Shown: positions 8,690 through 17,406 of the stretch, piece by piece | Numbering within the stretch: position 1 is the stretch's first letter | How the letters are laid out: each line of letters begins with the position of its first letter | Source of the DNA: Desulfobulbaceae bacterium | GTDB taxonomy: Bacteria > Desulfobacterota > Desulfobulbia > Desulfobulbales > Desulfobulbaceae | Direction: 5' to 3' | DNA length: 64,000 nt | NCBI GenBank assembly: GCA_003508005.1 | Contig: DNUE01000013.1 | Location: forward strand, 1 to 64,000 | Position numbers and translations under genes: made by a program | The notes under the pieces: generated by a model | The model's input: the letters and a program-made list of their open reading frames with translations, nothing else | Told to the model about the DNA's origin: nothing | The model's database searches: none

Positions 8690-9928
8690 ATGAACGTTGA
8701 TTTCATGCACGCGCTGGACCGGTGGGCGGGCATCCCCCTCACCTGCCTGCTGACGGCGGCCCGAAGAATCCGCTGCCTGTTCGGGAAGCAGGCTCCGGTG
8801 CCGCCCCGGCGGCTGCTCTTTATCAAGCTTTCGGGGATTGGAGCAAGCATCCTGGCCGACCCGGCCATGAACAAGGCACGGGAGAAGCTGGCGGCCGAGC
8901 TCTTTTTCGTTATCTTCAGGAAAAACCGGGCCAGCCTGGACCTGCTGGGGACCATCCGGCCCTCCCATGTTTTTACCATCCGGGAAGGCAACCTGTTCGC
9001 CCTGGCCCTGGATACAGTGCGTTTTCTCTTCTGGAGCAGGCGGCACAAAATCGACACGGTCATCGACCTGGAACTGTTCTCCCGGTTCACTTCCCTCCTA
9101 TCCGGACTCTGCGGCGCGAAGAACCGGGTCGGCTTCTCCCGCTTCCGCAGCGAAGGGTTGTACCGGGGCGAACTGCTGACCCACCGGGTGGCCTACAACC
9201 CCTATATCCATATCGCCAAAAACTTCGTCGCCCAGGTCAACAGCCTGCTGGCCAGCGAGGACGAACTCCCCTATAGCAAACAGGTGGTGACCGACGCCGA
9301 AGTCAAGTTGCCGCTGATGAGCTACCATGAGACGGAGCTGGTCAACATGCACGAGATGGTACGGCGGCATTATCCCCGGTACGAACGGGGCCGGCACCGG
9401 CTGGTGCTGATCAATCCCTGTAACGGCAAAGCGCTGCCCCAGCGCCGCTGGCCGCCGGAGCGTTTTATCCGGCTCATGCAGCGGATCCTGGCTGCGGACC
9501 CTGAGGTCCTGGTGCTCATCACCGGGGCGCCTGCGGAGCACGACGAGACCGCGTTCATACGGAGCGAGGTCGGCAGCGACCGCTGCCTCAACTTTGCCGG
9601 CTCCCTGCAGCTCGCTCAGCTCCCGGTGCTCTTCACCATCGCCGCCCTGATGGTGGCCTGCGACTCCGGGGCAAATCATTTTTCAGCCATCACCAACCTT
9701 CCCACCTTTATTCTGTACGGACCGGAAACTCCGCGGCTGTACGGTTCGCTGGGCAATTCCACCCCGATTTTCGCCGGACTGGCCTGCTCGCCCTGCGTCA
9801 GCGCCGCCAATCACCGCAGGACGGTGTGCAGGGACAACAAGTGCCTGCAGGCCATCTCGGTGGATCAGGTGTTTGCGGCCATCAGGCCAATCCTGCAGTC
9901 CGGCTGGGAGGAACGCCAGGTGCGATAG
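8690..9928 (+). CDS. Glycosyltransferase family 9 (heptosyltransferase-like)
   Basis: A 412-residue GT9 protein, the family of ADP-heptose:LPS heptosyltransferases that build the LPS inner core on the cytoplasmic membrane face. The N-terminal half begins LLFIKLSGIGASILADPAM, the usual GT9 start after a short extension of about 35 residues. The C-terminal nucleotide-sugar domain shows LVLINPCNGKALPQRRWP and CDSGANHFSAI followed by FILYGPETP, which is characteristic. A Cys-containing LACSPCVSAANH segment near the end is also common in GT9. The exact sugar and acceptor cannot be read from the sequence. It follows the LptF-like gene by 160 nt. Confidence 0.85.
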   Translation: MNVDFMHALDRWAGIPLTCLLTAARRIRCLFGKQAPVPPRRLLFIKLSGIGASILADPAMNKAREKLAAELFFVIFRKNRASLDLLGTIRPSHVFTIREGNLFALALDTVRFLFWSRRHKIDTVIDLELFSRFTSLLSGLCGAKNRVGFSRFRSEGLYRGELLTHRVAYNPYIHIAKNFVAQVNSLLASEDELPYSKQVVTDAEVKLPLMSYHETELVNMHEMVRRHYPRYERGRHRLVLINPCNGKALPQRRWPPERFIRLMQRILAADPEVLVLITGAPAEHDETAFIRSEVGSDRCLNFAGSLQLAQLPVLFTIAALMVACDSGANHFSAITNLPTFILYGPETPRLYGSLGNSTPIFAGLACSPCVSAANHRRTVCRDNKCLQAISVDQVFAAIRPILQSGWEERQVR

Positions 9929-9982
9929 GCGGGTAAGGGCGGGAGAATATTGTGGTATAAAGCCTATAATGAGGTGTTTGCA

Positions 9983-11143
9983 ATGACCGGTTTCGCCAAA
10001 ATATGGGGCGGCAGGCACTTGGCCCTGCTGGCCGTCAGCCTGCTGGCCCTGGCCGGCTGTTCCGGCGACCAGGGCAAGGACCAAAAAAGTGCCGGCGAGA
10101 AAAAACCGGCCGTGCCGGTTATGGTAGCCGCGGCCGTGCAGAAGACCGTGCCGGTCGAACTGCGAGCCATCGGCAACGTGGAACCCTTTGCCACCGTGGC
10201 CATCAAGTCCCAGATCGGCGGCGAACTGCAGCAGGTCCACTTCACCGAGGGCCAGGAGGTGAAAAAAGGCGACCTGCTCTTCACCATCGACCCACGGCCC
10301 TATGAGGCAAAGCTGGCCGCGGCCGAGGCGAAGCTGGCCAAGAGCCAGGCCGAGCTGGACAACGCCCGCCGCCAGGCGGAGCGCTACGGTGCCGTCGCCG
10401 GCAAAGGGTATGTATCGGCGGAGCGGGCCGATGAGGTCCGGACCAGCGCCGCCACCGTCGAGGCCACGGTGCTGGCCGACAAGGCAGAGGTAGCCAGCGC
10501 CCGGCTGGAACTCGACTACTGCTCCATCCGCTCACCTCTCGACGGCTTTACCGGGAGCCTCCAGGCTGACCAGGGCAATGTGATCAAGGCCAATGCGGAC
10601 ACCGACATAGTGACCATCAACCAGGTGCGGCCGGCCCTTGTCGCCTTTGCCGTGCCGGAACACAACCTGCCGGTCGTGCAGCGCGCCAGGGCGGAGGGAC
10701 CCTTGCCGGTCCGGGCGCTCATCCCCGGTGCCGAGGATGAACCTCTCGCCGGCCTGCTCAGCTTTCTCGACAACACCGTTGACCCCGCCACCGGCACCAT
10801 CCTGCTCAAGGCGGCCTTCCCCAACAAGGACAACAAGCTCTGGCCGGGCCAGTACGTCAATGTCGTGCTTGAACTCGGCGACCTGCCCGATGCGGTGGTA
10901 GTTCCCGACCAGGCGGTGCAGACCGGCCAGAAGGGGCAGTATGTCTATGTGGTGAGGGAAGACCGGACCGTGGAATACCGCGAGGTCGCCACCGGCATCA
11001 GTGCAGGCGGCGTGGTGGTCATCAGCGATGGACTGCAGTCCGGCGAACAGGTGGTGACCGACGGCCAGCTCCGCCTGGCGCCGGGGATCGAGGTCAAAGT
11101 CGCCAACAGCGACCGGCAGGAGGCTGAAGGAAAGCAGCCGTGA
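9983..11143 (+). CDS. RND efflux periplasmic adaptor (membrane fusion) lipoprotein
   Basis: AcrA/MdtA-type adaptor, 386 residues. The chosen ATG has GAGGTG 8 nt upstream; a TTG start 33 nt earlier is possible but poorer. The signal peptide ends in a lipobox, LLALAGC, so the mature protein is probably anchored by a lipidated Cys. The lipoyl half-motifs (VAIKSQIGGELQQVHFTEGQEVKKGDLLFTI, then LDYCSIRSPLDGFTG) flank a coiled-coil hairpin at about residues 105-185 rich in Ala, Glu and Lys, followed by beta-barrel and membrane-proximal domains. It overlaps the downstream pump gene by 4 nt, so the two are translationally coupled. The substrate is unknown. Confidence 0.93.
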   Translation: MTGFAKIWGGRHLALLAVSLLALAGCSGDQGKDQKSAGEKKPAVPVMVAAAVQKTVPVELRAIGNVEPFATVAIKSQIGGELQQVHFTEGQEVKKGDLLFTIDPRPYEAKLAAAEAKLAKSQAELDNARRQAERYGAVAGKGYVSAERADEVRTSAATVEATVLADKAEVASARLELDYCSIRSPLDGFTGSLQADQGNVIKANADTDIVTINQVRPALVAFAVPEHNLPVVQRARAEGPLPVRALIPGAEDEPLAGLLSFLDNTVDPATGTILLKAAFPNKDNKLWPGQYVNVVLELGDLPDAVVVPDQAVQTGQKGQYVYVVREDRTVEYREVATGISAGGVVVISDGLQSGEQVVTDGQLRLAPGIEVKVANSDRQEAEGKQP

Positions 11144-14100
11144 ACATTCCCGAACTTTTTATCCGCCGGCCGGTGATGACCACCCTGGTCATGCTGGGCA
11201 TCCTGATCTCCGGCATCATGAGCTACGGGCTGCTGCCGGTGAGCGAGTTGCCCAGCGTCGATTTCCCCACCATCCAGGTCACCGCCAATCTGCCCGGCGC
11301 CAGCCCGGAAACCATGGCGTCTTCGGTGGCTACCCCCCTGGAGCGGCAGTTTTCCACCATTGCCGGCCTGGATTCCATGACCTCCACCAGCGGTCAGGGC
11401 AGCACCAGCATCACCCTCCAATTTGCCCTGGACCGGGACCTGGACGGCGCGGCCCAGGACGTGCAGACCGCCATCGCCAAGGCCCAGCGCCTGCTGCCCG
11501 AGGAGATGCCGAACCCGCCCACCTATTCCAAGGTGAACCCCGCCGAGCAGCCGGTGCTTTACGTGGCGGTCAGCTCGGAGATCCTGCCGCTGTCCACGGT
11601 GGACGAATACGCGGAAACCCTCATGGCCCAACGCATCTCCATGGTCAGCGGGGTGGCGCAGGTCCAGGTCTACGGCTCCCAGAAATATGCGGTGCGCGTG
11701 CAGGTAAATCCCGAGTCCCTGGCCGCCATGGGGATTACCATGCGGGATGTCGCCACCGCCATCCAGGGGAGCAACGTCAACCTGCCCACCGGCGTCCTCC
11801 AGGGGGCGCACCAGGCGATCACCATCCGGGCCAGCGGCCAGCTTGAAACAGCCGACGCCTACCGCCCCCTGATCGTGGCCTACCGCAACGGCGCGCCAGT
11901 GCGGCTGGAACAGCTCGGCCGGATCATCGACAGCGTGGAAAACGACAAGACGGCGAGCTGGCTCAACCAGACCCGGGCCATCGTCCTTGCCATCCAGCGC
12001 CAACCCGGCACCAACACCGTGGAGGTGGTGGACGCCATCAGGACGCTGCTGCCCTCGTTCCAGGACCGGCTTCCCGCCTCGGTGAACCTGACCGTGCTCT
12101 ACGACCGCTCGCAGTCCATCCGCGAATCGGTCCATGACGTCAAATTCACCCTGTACCTCGCCATCTGCCTGGTGGTCATGGTGATCTTTCTCTTTCTGCG
12201 CAACCTTTCCGCCACGGTCATCTCCAGCCTGGCCCTCCCCCTCTCCATTATCGGCACCTTTGCGGTAATGCACCGCCTGGGCTACAGCCTGGACAACATC
12301 TCGCTGATGGCCATAACGCTCTCCGTGGGTTTTGTCGTCGACGACGCCATTGTCATGCTGGAGAACGTAGTGCGGCACATGGAGATGGGCAAGCCGAGGA
12401 TGCAGGCCGCACTGGACGGCGCAAGGGAAATCGGCTTCACCATCCTCTCGATGACCCTGTCCCTGACCGCGGTCTTCATCCCCCTGCTGTTCATGGGCGG
12501 CATCATCGGCCGCATCCTGCACGAGTTCGCGGTGACCATCAGCGTGGCGGTCCTCATCTCCGGCCTCGTTTCCCTGTCGCTGACGCCGATGCTCTGCAGC
12601 CGCTTTTTGAAGCCATCCGCCACCATGCAGCACGGCCGGCTTTATGGCCTGTCCGAGCGGTTTTTCGACGGCATGCGCCGCCTGTATGAATGGAGTCTGC
12701 TCCTGGCGATGCACCACCGCCTGGCTACCCTTATTCTCTCCATCGCCCTCATCGCGGTCACCGTCCAGCTCTTCCGGATCGTGCCGCGGGAGTTCATCCC
12801 CAGCCAGGATACGGGGCGGATCATCGGCTTTACCGAGGGAGCGCAGGGCATCTCCTATGAAGCTATGGTCGCGCACCAGAAAGCCGCAGCCGAGATCATC
12901 GACCAGCAGCCCGAGGTCGAACGGTTCATGTCCTCGGTGGGCCCAAGGGGATCAAGCCCCACCGGCAACTCCGGCCGGGTGATCCTGACCCTCACCCCCC
13001 GCAGCGAACGGGAGAAAAATGTCGACCAGATCATGCAGGAGCTGCGGCGGAAACTCGCGGCCCTGCCCGGCATCCAGGTATTCCTGCAGAACCCCCCGGT
13101 TATCAGGATCGGCGGCCGGGTGAGCAAGAGCCTCTACCAGTACACCCTGCAGGCCACGGACATGGAGGAACTGCTGCAGTGGGCGCCGCTGGTGGAGGAA
13201 CGGCTGGGACAGATGCTTGAACTGCAGGACCTGAGCAGCGACCTGGAAATGACCAATCCCCAGCTGCTGGTGGATATCGACCGGAACAAGGCCCTGCGGC
13301 TCGGGATCACCCCGGAACAGATCGAAAACACCCTGTACGACGCCTACGGTTCCCGCCAGGTCTCCTCGATCTATACGAGCGCCAATCAGTACCAGGTCAT
13401 CCTGGAGGTGGAGCCCAGGTATCAGCGCTCCCCCGCCGCGCTGGGGCAGCTCTATCTGCGCGCCGGCACGGGCGAGGTGGTCCCCCTGGAGAGCATCGCC
13501 ACCCTGCGGCGCAATGTCGGGCCCCTGACCGTCAACCATACCGGCCAGCTCCCCTCGGTCACCCTCTCCTTCAACCTGAAACCCGGCGTCGCCCTCGGCG
13601 ATGCGGTGACCAGGATCAGGGACGAGGTGCGGGATATGCGGCTGCCTGCCAGCGTGACCACCAGCTTTCAGGGCACGGCCCAGGAATTCGAGTCATCGTT
13701 CAAGGGAATGTGGCTCCTGATGGCCATGGCCATCGTCGTCATCTACATCGTGCTCGGCATCCTCTACGAAAGCTTCATCCATCCCCTGACCATCCTCTCC
13801 GGCCTTCCCGCGGCCGGGGTCGGCGCCCTGCTCACCCTGCTCCTCTTTGATACGAGCCTCAGCATCTACGCCTTTGTCGGGATCATTATGCTCATCGGCA
13901 TCGTCAAGAAGAACGCGATCATGATGATCGACTTTGCCCTGATGGTGCAGCGCCGGGACGGCAAGAACCCGGCAGCGGCCATTTTTGAAGGCTGCATCCT
14001 CCGCTTCCGTCCGATCATGATGACCACCATGGCCGCCCTCATGGGCTCCCTGCCCATCGCGCTGGGCTTCGGCGCCGGGGCCGAGGCCCGCCGGCCGCTC

Positions 14101-14250
14101 GGCCTGGCGGTGGTGGGCGGGCTGATCCTCTCCCAGTTTCTCACCCTCTATATCACCCCGGTGATCTACCTGTACCTGGAATCGCTGCAGACCTGGCTGC
14201 GGCGGCGGCTGCGCAGGGAACCCAGGTCCGGCACAAGGCCGGCTGCTTAA
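11140..14250 (+). CDS. RND multidrug efflux permease (AcrB/MdtB-like, HAE1 family)
   Basis: A 1036-residue inner-membrane proton-driven pump starting with GTG inside the adaptor's stop codon. The start NIPELFIRRPVMTTLVMLG, the porter segment SVATPLERQFSTIAGLDSM and the TM4 motif FVVDDAIVMLENV with the proton-relay Asp pair are present. The repeated second-half features follow: GIVKKNAIMMIDFAL in TM10 and RFRPIMMTTMAALMGSLPIA. Length and motif order are complete, so the gene looks intact. It resembles the MdtB/MdtC branch more than heavy-metal CusA types, since no Met triad for copper is evident. No outer-membrane TolC partner is encoded next to it. Confidence 0.95.
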   Translation: MNIPELFIRRPVMTTLVMLGILISGIMSYGLLPVSELPSVDFPTIQVTANLPGASPETMASSVATPLERQFSTIAGLDSMTSTSGQGSTSITLQFALDRDLDGAAQDVQTAIAKAQRLLPEEMPNPPTYSKVNPAEQPVLYVAVSSEILPLSTVDEYAETLMAQRISMVSGVAQVQVYGSQKYAVRVQVNPESLAAMGITMRDVATAIQGSNVNLPTGVLQGAHQAITIRASGQLETADAYRPLIVAYRNGAPVRLEQLGRIIDSVENDKTASWLNQTRAIVLAIQRQPGTNTVEVVDAIRTLLPSFQDRLPASVNLTVLYDRSQSIRESVHDVKFTLYLAICLVVMVIFLFLRNLSATVISSLALPLSIIGTFAVMHRLGYSLDNISLMAITLSVGFVVDDAIVMLENVVRHMEMGKPRMQAALDGAREIGFTILSMTLSLTAVFIPLLFMGGIIGRILHEFAVTISVAVLISGLVSLSLTPMLCSRFLKPSATMQHGRLYGLSERFFDGMRRLYEWSLLLAMHHRLATLILSIALIAVTVQLFRIVPREFIPSQDTGRIIGFTEGAQGISYEAMVAHQKAAAEIIDQQPEVERFMSSVGPRGSSPTGNSGRVILTLTPRSEREKNVDQIMQELRRKLAALPGIQVFLQNPPVIRIGGRVSKSLYQYTLQATDMEELLQWAPLVEERLGQMLELQDLSSDLEMTNPQLLVDIDRNKALRLGITPEQIENTLYDAYGSRQVSSIYTSANQYQVILEVEPRYQRSPAALGQLYLRAGTGEVVPLESIATLRRNVGPLTVNHTGQLPSVTLSFNLKPGVALGDAVTRIRDEVRDMRLPASVTTSFQGTAQEFESSFKGMWLLMAMAIVVIYIVLGILYESFIHPLTILSGLPAAGVGALLTLLLFDTSLSIYAFVGIIMLIGIVKKNAIMMIDFALMVQRRDGKNPAAAIFEGCILRFRPIMMTTMAALMGSLPIALGFGAGAEARRPLGLAVVGGLILSQFLTLYITPVIYLYLESLQTWLRRRLRREPRSGTRPAA

Positions 14251-14987
14251 GGCAGCGCGCGCTTACCCAGGAGCAGTTCCATCTTCTCCCGGTGGCTGCC
14301 GGGCCAGTAGATCCGGTCGCAGCCCGGGCAGCGGCTGAAGTTGTCGTAGTATTTTTTGGTCAGGGGCTCCAGGCGGTGCAGCACCGCCTCTTTAGCCACG
14401 GGCTGCAGCGGGCTGTTGCACTCCAGGCAGCGGCTGAAGGGGTGCATCTCCCCGGCCAGGCCCAGCAGGCCGAGGACCTCGCGCAACTGGGCCGCGGGCT
14501 CAGTTGCCCGGATGCAGCGGCCGAAGTCGATCTGCTTTCGCTTGAGCAGGCCCAGGTCCCGGCTCAGGACGATCCGGTTTTCCCGGCCGACGGCCGCGAC
14601 GATCCGGTCGTCGTCCCAGCGCCAGTCATACAGGGTGTCAAAGCCGGCCAGGCGCAGGTAGCGCGCCAGCCGGCCGACATTGGCATCGGCCAGGAAGCGG
14701 ACGGCGGACAGCGGCGCAGGTCGGAGCAGGCTCGGGGAACGGACATCCCAGGGGGGCAGCACCGGCAAGATGTCGAAGACCTGCCCCTCGGCGACCGGCC
14801 AGGAAAAGTCCACCGGCAGGCCGTTGCAGAGAATTTCCCCCACCTCGGTATGGGGAAGGCCGAAGGATTCCAGGACGTCCTTGATGGAGGCGCTGCGGGT
14901 CACCTCCTGCATCACCGGGCTGAACTCGCGCCAGCGCCTCCGCAGCAGGTTCGGCAGATCGCCATGAAATCGGTAGCTGGCGGTCAT
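14247..14987 (-). CDS. Mut7-C RNase-domain protein with N-terminal ThiS-like domain
   Basis: A 246-residue protein starting at MTASYRFHGDL; the open frame continues upstream to 15218 but that part is not protein-like. Residues 1-85 resemble the ubiquitin/ThiS-like domain that precedes Mut7-C in bacteria. The rest is a PIN-like Mut7-C domain: RFLADANVGRLARYLRLAGFDT, VLSRDLGLLKR, then a zinc-ribbon pair CLECNSPL and CPGCDRIYWPGSHREKM. The molecular role is unknown; the family is predicted to be an RNase. It is convergent with the RND pump and the two stop codons overlap. No strong ribosome binding site is visible. Confidence 0.85.
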   Translation of the reverse strand: MTASYRFHGDLPNLLRRRWREFSPVMQEVTRSASIKDVLESFGLPHTEVGEILCNGLPVDFSWPVAEGQVFDILPVLPPWDVRSPSLLRPAPLSAVRFLADANVGRLARYLRLAGFDTLYDWRWDDDRIVAAVGRENRIVLSRDLGLLKRKQIDFGRCIRATEPAAQLREVLGLLGLAGEMHPFSRCLECNSPLQPVAKEAVLHRLEPLTKKYYDNFSRCPGCDRIYWPGSHREKMELLLGKRALP

Positions 14988-15327
14988 CGCTGGGGGAACG
15001 GCAATTCGTCTTTTTCTTCTATGATCACTTTCTCTTGCGAAACCGGCAGGCCACGGCCGGCGCAGTTGCGTCCTTTCCTGATTTGCGTTGGCGCCCCTGC
15101 TCGTATGTACTACCAGCAGGCGGAGAATTTGGCAACGCCCGCGTTCATCGCCTGCGGGTTGAGGCCTGGATTGTGCGGGGAGGAGATCGGGTCGGTCCCT
15201 CGGGCGGGAATCCCGCATCTTGCTGAAGGCTTACCTTTCCAATTTTTACCGAAGAATGGTATACTTCTCCCGTAGATGGGTTGTTCCGCCTGCTGCAATG
15301 ACCATACGCTAATTTTGGAGACATTCG
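14988..15327. other. Divergent promoter region between the Mut7-C gene and nnr
   Basis: 340 nt with no convincing gene. Several short open frames run through it, but none has a ribosome binding site or a recognisable product. It must contain the promoters for the two divergent genes. A TTTTGGAGA about 10 nt before the nnr ATG is its probable ribosome binding site. Confidence 0.5.
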
Positions 15328-16917
15328 ATGCAACTGGCCAGTGCCGCTGAAATGCAAAGTCTCGACCGTGCCGCCATCGAGGAATACCGAATTCCCGGCA
15401 TGGTCCTCATGGAAAACGCCGGCCGCGGCACCGTTGACTTCATGGTCCGGGAACTGGGTCCGCCGGCAGGAAAGCTGCTGCCGGTCTTTGTCGGGCCCGG
15501 CAACAACGGCGGCGACGGCCTGGTCATCGCCCGGCTGGTCCATCAGCTCGGCGGCCTGCCCTTTCTTCTCTTCTGCGCCCCCCCTGACCAGATGCAGGGC
15601 GATGCCGCACAAAACGCGGCCGGGGTCGCCAGCCTGAATCTCCCCGCCAGGGTCATTGCGGACCGCAACGCGCTGGGCGACGCGGTAGAGGTGCTTCGCG
15701 CCCTGGCCAGTTCCCGGCCGGTCTGGTCCGTGGTGGACGCCCTGTTCGGCACCGGGATGAAACGGCCGCTCACCGGTAATTTTCTGGAGGCGGTGCGCTG
15801 CCTCAACCGGCTGCGCGAGGAGCATGGCTGGCCGGTCACCGCGGTCGACCTGCCCTCCGGGCTGGACGCGGATACCGGCCTGCCGCTGGGCGACTGCGTC
15901 CGGGCCGATCTCACCGCCACCTACGGACTGGCCAAACCCGGCCATTTTCTGCAGGGTCGCTGGGCAACGGGCCGGCTGCAGGTGGTGGATATCGGCATCC
16001 CGCCGGAAGCGGTCCAGCGGGCGGGTCTCAAGGGTACGGCGCTTGATTCGTCGGTTCTCGCGTCCCTTCTTCCCGGGCGGTCAGCCGCCAGCCACAAGGG
16101 CAACTACGGCCATCTTCTTGTCCTGGCCGGTTCAGCGGGCAAGACCGGGGCGGCCATCCTGGCTGCCCGGGCCGCCCTGCGCATGGGCACCGGTCTGGTC
16201 ACCCTGGGCGTGCCCGCTGACCTCAACCCCATCTTCGAAACGACCCTGGTGGAGGCCATGACCGTCCCCATGCCCTGTTCGGCCTCCTGCCTGGCCGTTG
16301 CCGATGTCGACCGCATCGCGGAACAGCTTCCCGGCAAGAGCGGGGTGGTCCTCGGGCCGGGCCTGGGGCTGCACCCGGACACCCAGGAACTGGTGCACAA
16401 ACTCTACCGCGAGGTTGCCCTGCCCATGGTAGTGGATGCCGATGCCCTCAATATCCTGGCCCGGCAGCCGCAGCTCCTTGCCGATCCGCCGGCGGCCCGG
16501 GTGCTCACCCCGCATCCCGGCGAAATGGCCCGGCTGACCGGCAAAAACACCCGGGCGATCCAGGAGGACCGCCTCGCCGCCGCCCTCCAGTTTACCGCCT
16601 CGCTCAACCCGGCGGAAGCCAGGGTCACCCTGGTGCTCAAGGGGGCAGGCACGCTGGTCTGCGATCCTGACGGCTCCTGGGCGGTCAATACCACGGGCAA
16701 CCCCGGCATGGCCAGCGGCGGCATGGGCGACGTTTTGTCCGGCCTGCTCGGCGCCCTGCTGGCCCAGGGGCTTGCGCCTGCCGCCGCCGCCCGTCTCGGC
16801 GTCTACCTGCACGGCCTGGCGGCGGACCGGCTGGCCGGGCAGCGAAGGTTCGGCTATTCAGCCTCCGAGGTCGCCGACCTGCTGCCGTATATCATCACCG
16901 AAAAAACAGCAAATTAG
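15328..16917 (+). CDS. nnr: Bifunctional NAD(P)H-hydrate epimerase / ADP-dependent NAD(P)H-hydrate dehydratase
   Basis: A 529-residue metabolite-repair enzyme that converts damaged NAD(P)HX back to NAD(P)H. The N-terminal epimerase domain (about residues 1-220) shows MVLMENAGRG, FVGPGNNGGDGLVIARL and the VDLPSGLDADTG motif. The C-terminal dehydratase domain (about 235-525) has HKGNYGHLLVLAGS, LTPHPGEMARLTG and the nucleotide site NPGMASGGMGDVLSG. Length and order match the fused YjeF-type protein, so both activities are expected. It is followed by a CBS-domain gene 27 nt downstream in the same direction. Confidence 0.95.
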   Translation: MQLASAAEMQSLDRAAIEEYRIPGMVLMENAGRGTVDFMVRELGPPAGKLLPVFVGPGNNGGDGLVIARLVHQLGGLPFLLFCAPPDQMQGDAAQNAAGVASLNLPARVIADRNALGDAVEVLRALASSRPVWSVVDALFGTGMKRPLTGNFLEAVRCLNRLREEHGWPVTAVDLPSGLDADTGLPLGDCVRADLTATYGLAKPGHFLQGRWATGRLQVVDIGIPPEAVQRAGLKGTALDSSVLASLLPGRSAASHKGNYGHLLVLAGSAGKTGAAILAARAALRMGTGLVTLGVPADLNPIFETTLVEAMTVPMPCSASCLAVADVDRIAEQLPGKSGVVLGPGLGLHPDTQELVHKLYREVALPMVVDADALNILARQPQLLADPPAARVLTPHPGEMARLTGKNTRAIQEDRLAAALQFTASLNPAEARVTLVLKGAGTLVCDPDGSWAVNTTGNPGMASGGMGDVLSGLLGALLAQGLAPAAAARLGVYLHGLAADRLAGQRRFGYSASEVADLLPYIITEKTAN

Positions 16918-16944
16918 AATACAAACCTCAACCAGAACAGGAGC

Positions 16945-17406
16945 ATGACTATGACCCAGGCTCAGGACATCATGACCCGAGATGTCGTTACCGTAACGGA
17001 AACCCTCTCGGTCCGCGAACTGGCGAGGATTCTCTCGGAAAAAAAGATCAGCGGCGCACCGGTGGTGGACATCCAGGGCGCGCTCATCGGGGTGGTGACG
17101 GAAAACGACCTGATCGACCAGGCGAAGAAGGTCCATATTCCGACGGTCATGGCCTTTTTTGATTCTTTTGTCTTCCTGGAGAATCCCGAGCGGCTGGAAA
17201 AGGACCTGAAAAAGATGGCCGCGGCCACGGTGGCGGACATCTGCAGCCGGGAGGCGGTGACGGTGACCCCGACGACCCCCCTGGATGAACTGGCGACCCT
17301 GATGGCCGAGAAGAAAGTTCACACCCTGCCGGTGATCGACAACGGCAGACTGGTGGGGGTGATCGGCAAGTCAGATATTATCCGGACCCTGGCCCAGAGC
17401 GCCTGA
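16945..17406 (+). CDS. Two-CBS-domain protein
   Basis: A 153-residue protein made of two CBS repeats and little else. The first repeat covers about residues 5-60 (ITRD-type start QDIMTRDVVTV, GAPVVDIQGALIGVVTENDL). The second covers about 95-150 (VADICSREAVTV, HTLPVIDNGRLVGVIGKSDIIR). CBS pairs bind adenine nucleotides and act as regulatory sensors; the partner here is not evident. It is probably co-transcribed with nnr. Its last 36 nt overlap the 3' end of the convergent histidine kinase gene. Confidence 0.88.
   Translation: MTMTQAQDIMTRDVVTVTETLSVRELARILSEKKISGAPVVDIQGALIGVVTENDLIDQAKKVHIPTVMAFFDSFVFLENPERLEKDLKKMAAATVADICSREAVTVTPTTPLDELATLMAEKKVHTLPVIDNGRLVGVIGKSDIIRTLAQSA

Noticed and set aside
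10945..12876. 643-codon open frame antisense to the RND efflux genes
   Set aside because: It lies entirely opposite a complete adaptor/permease pair with family motifs. GC-rich codon use leaves such antisense frames open; the product is low-complexity His/Gly/Asp-rich.
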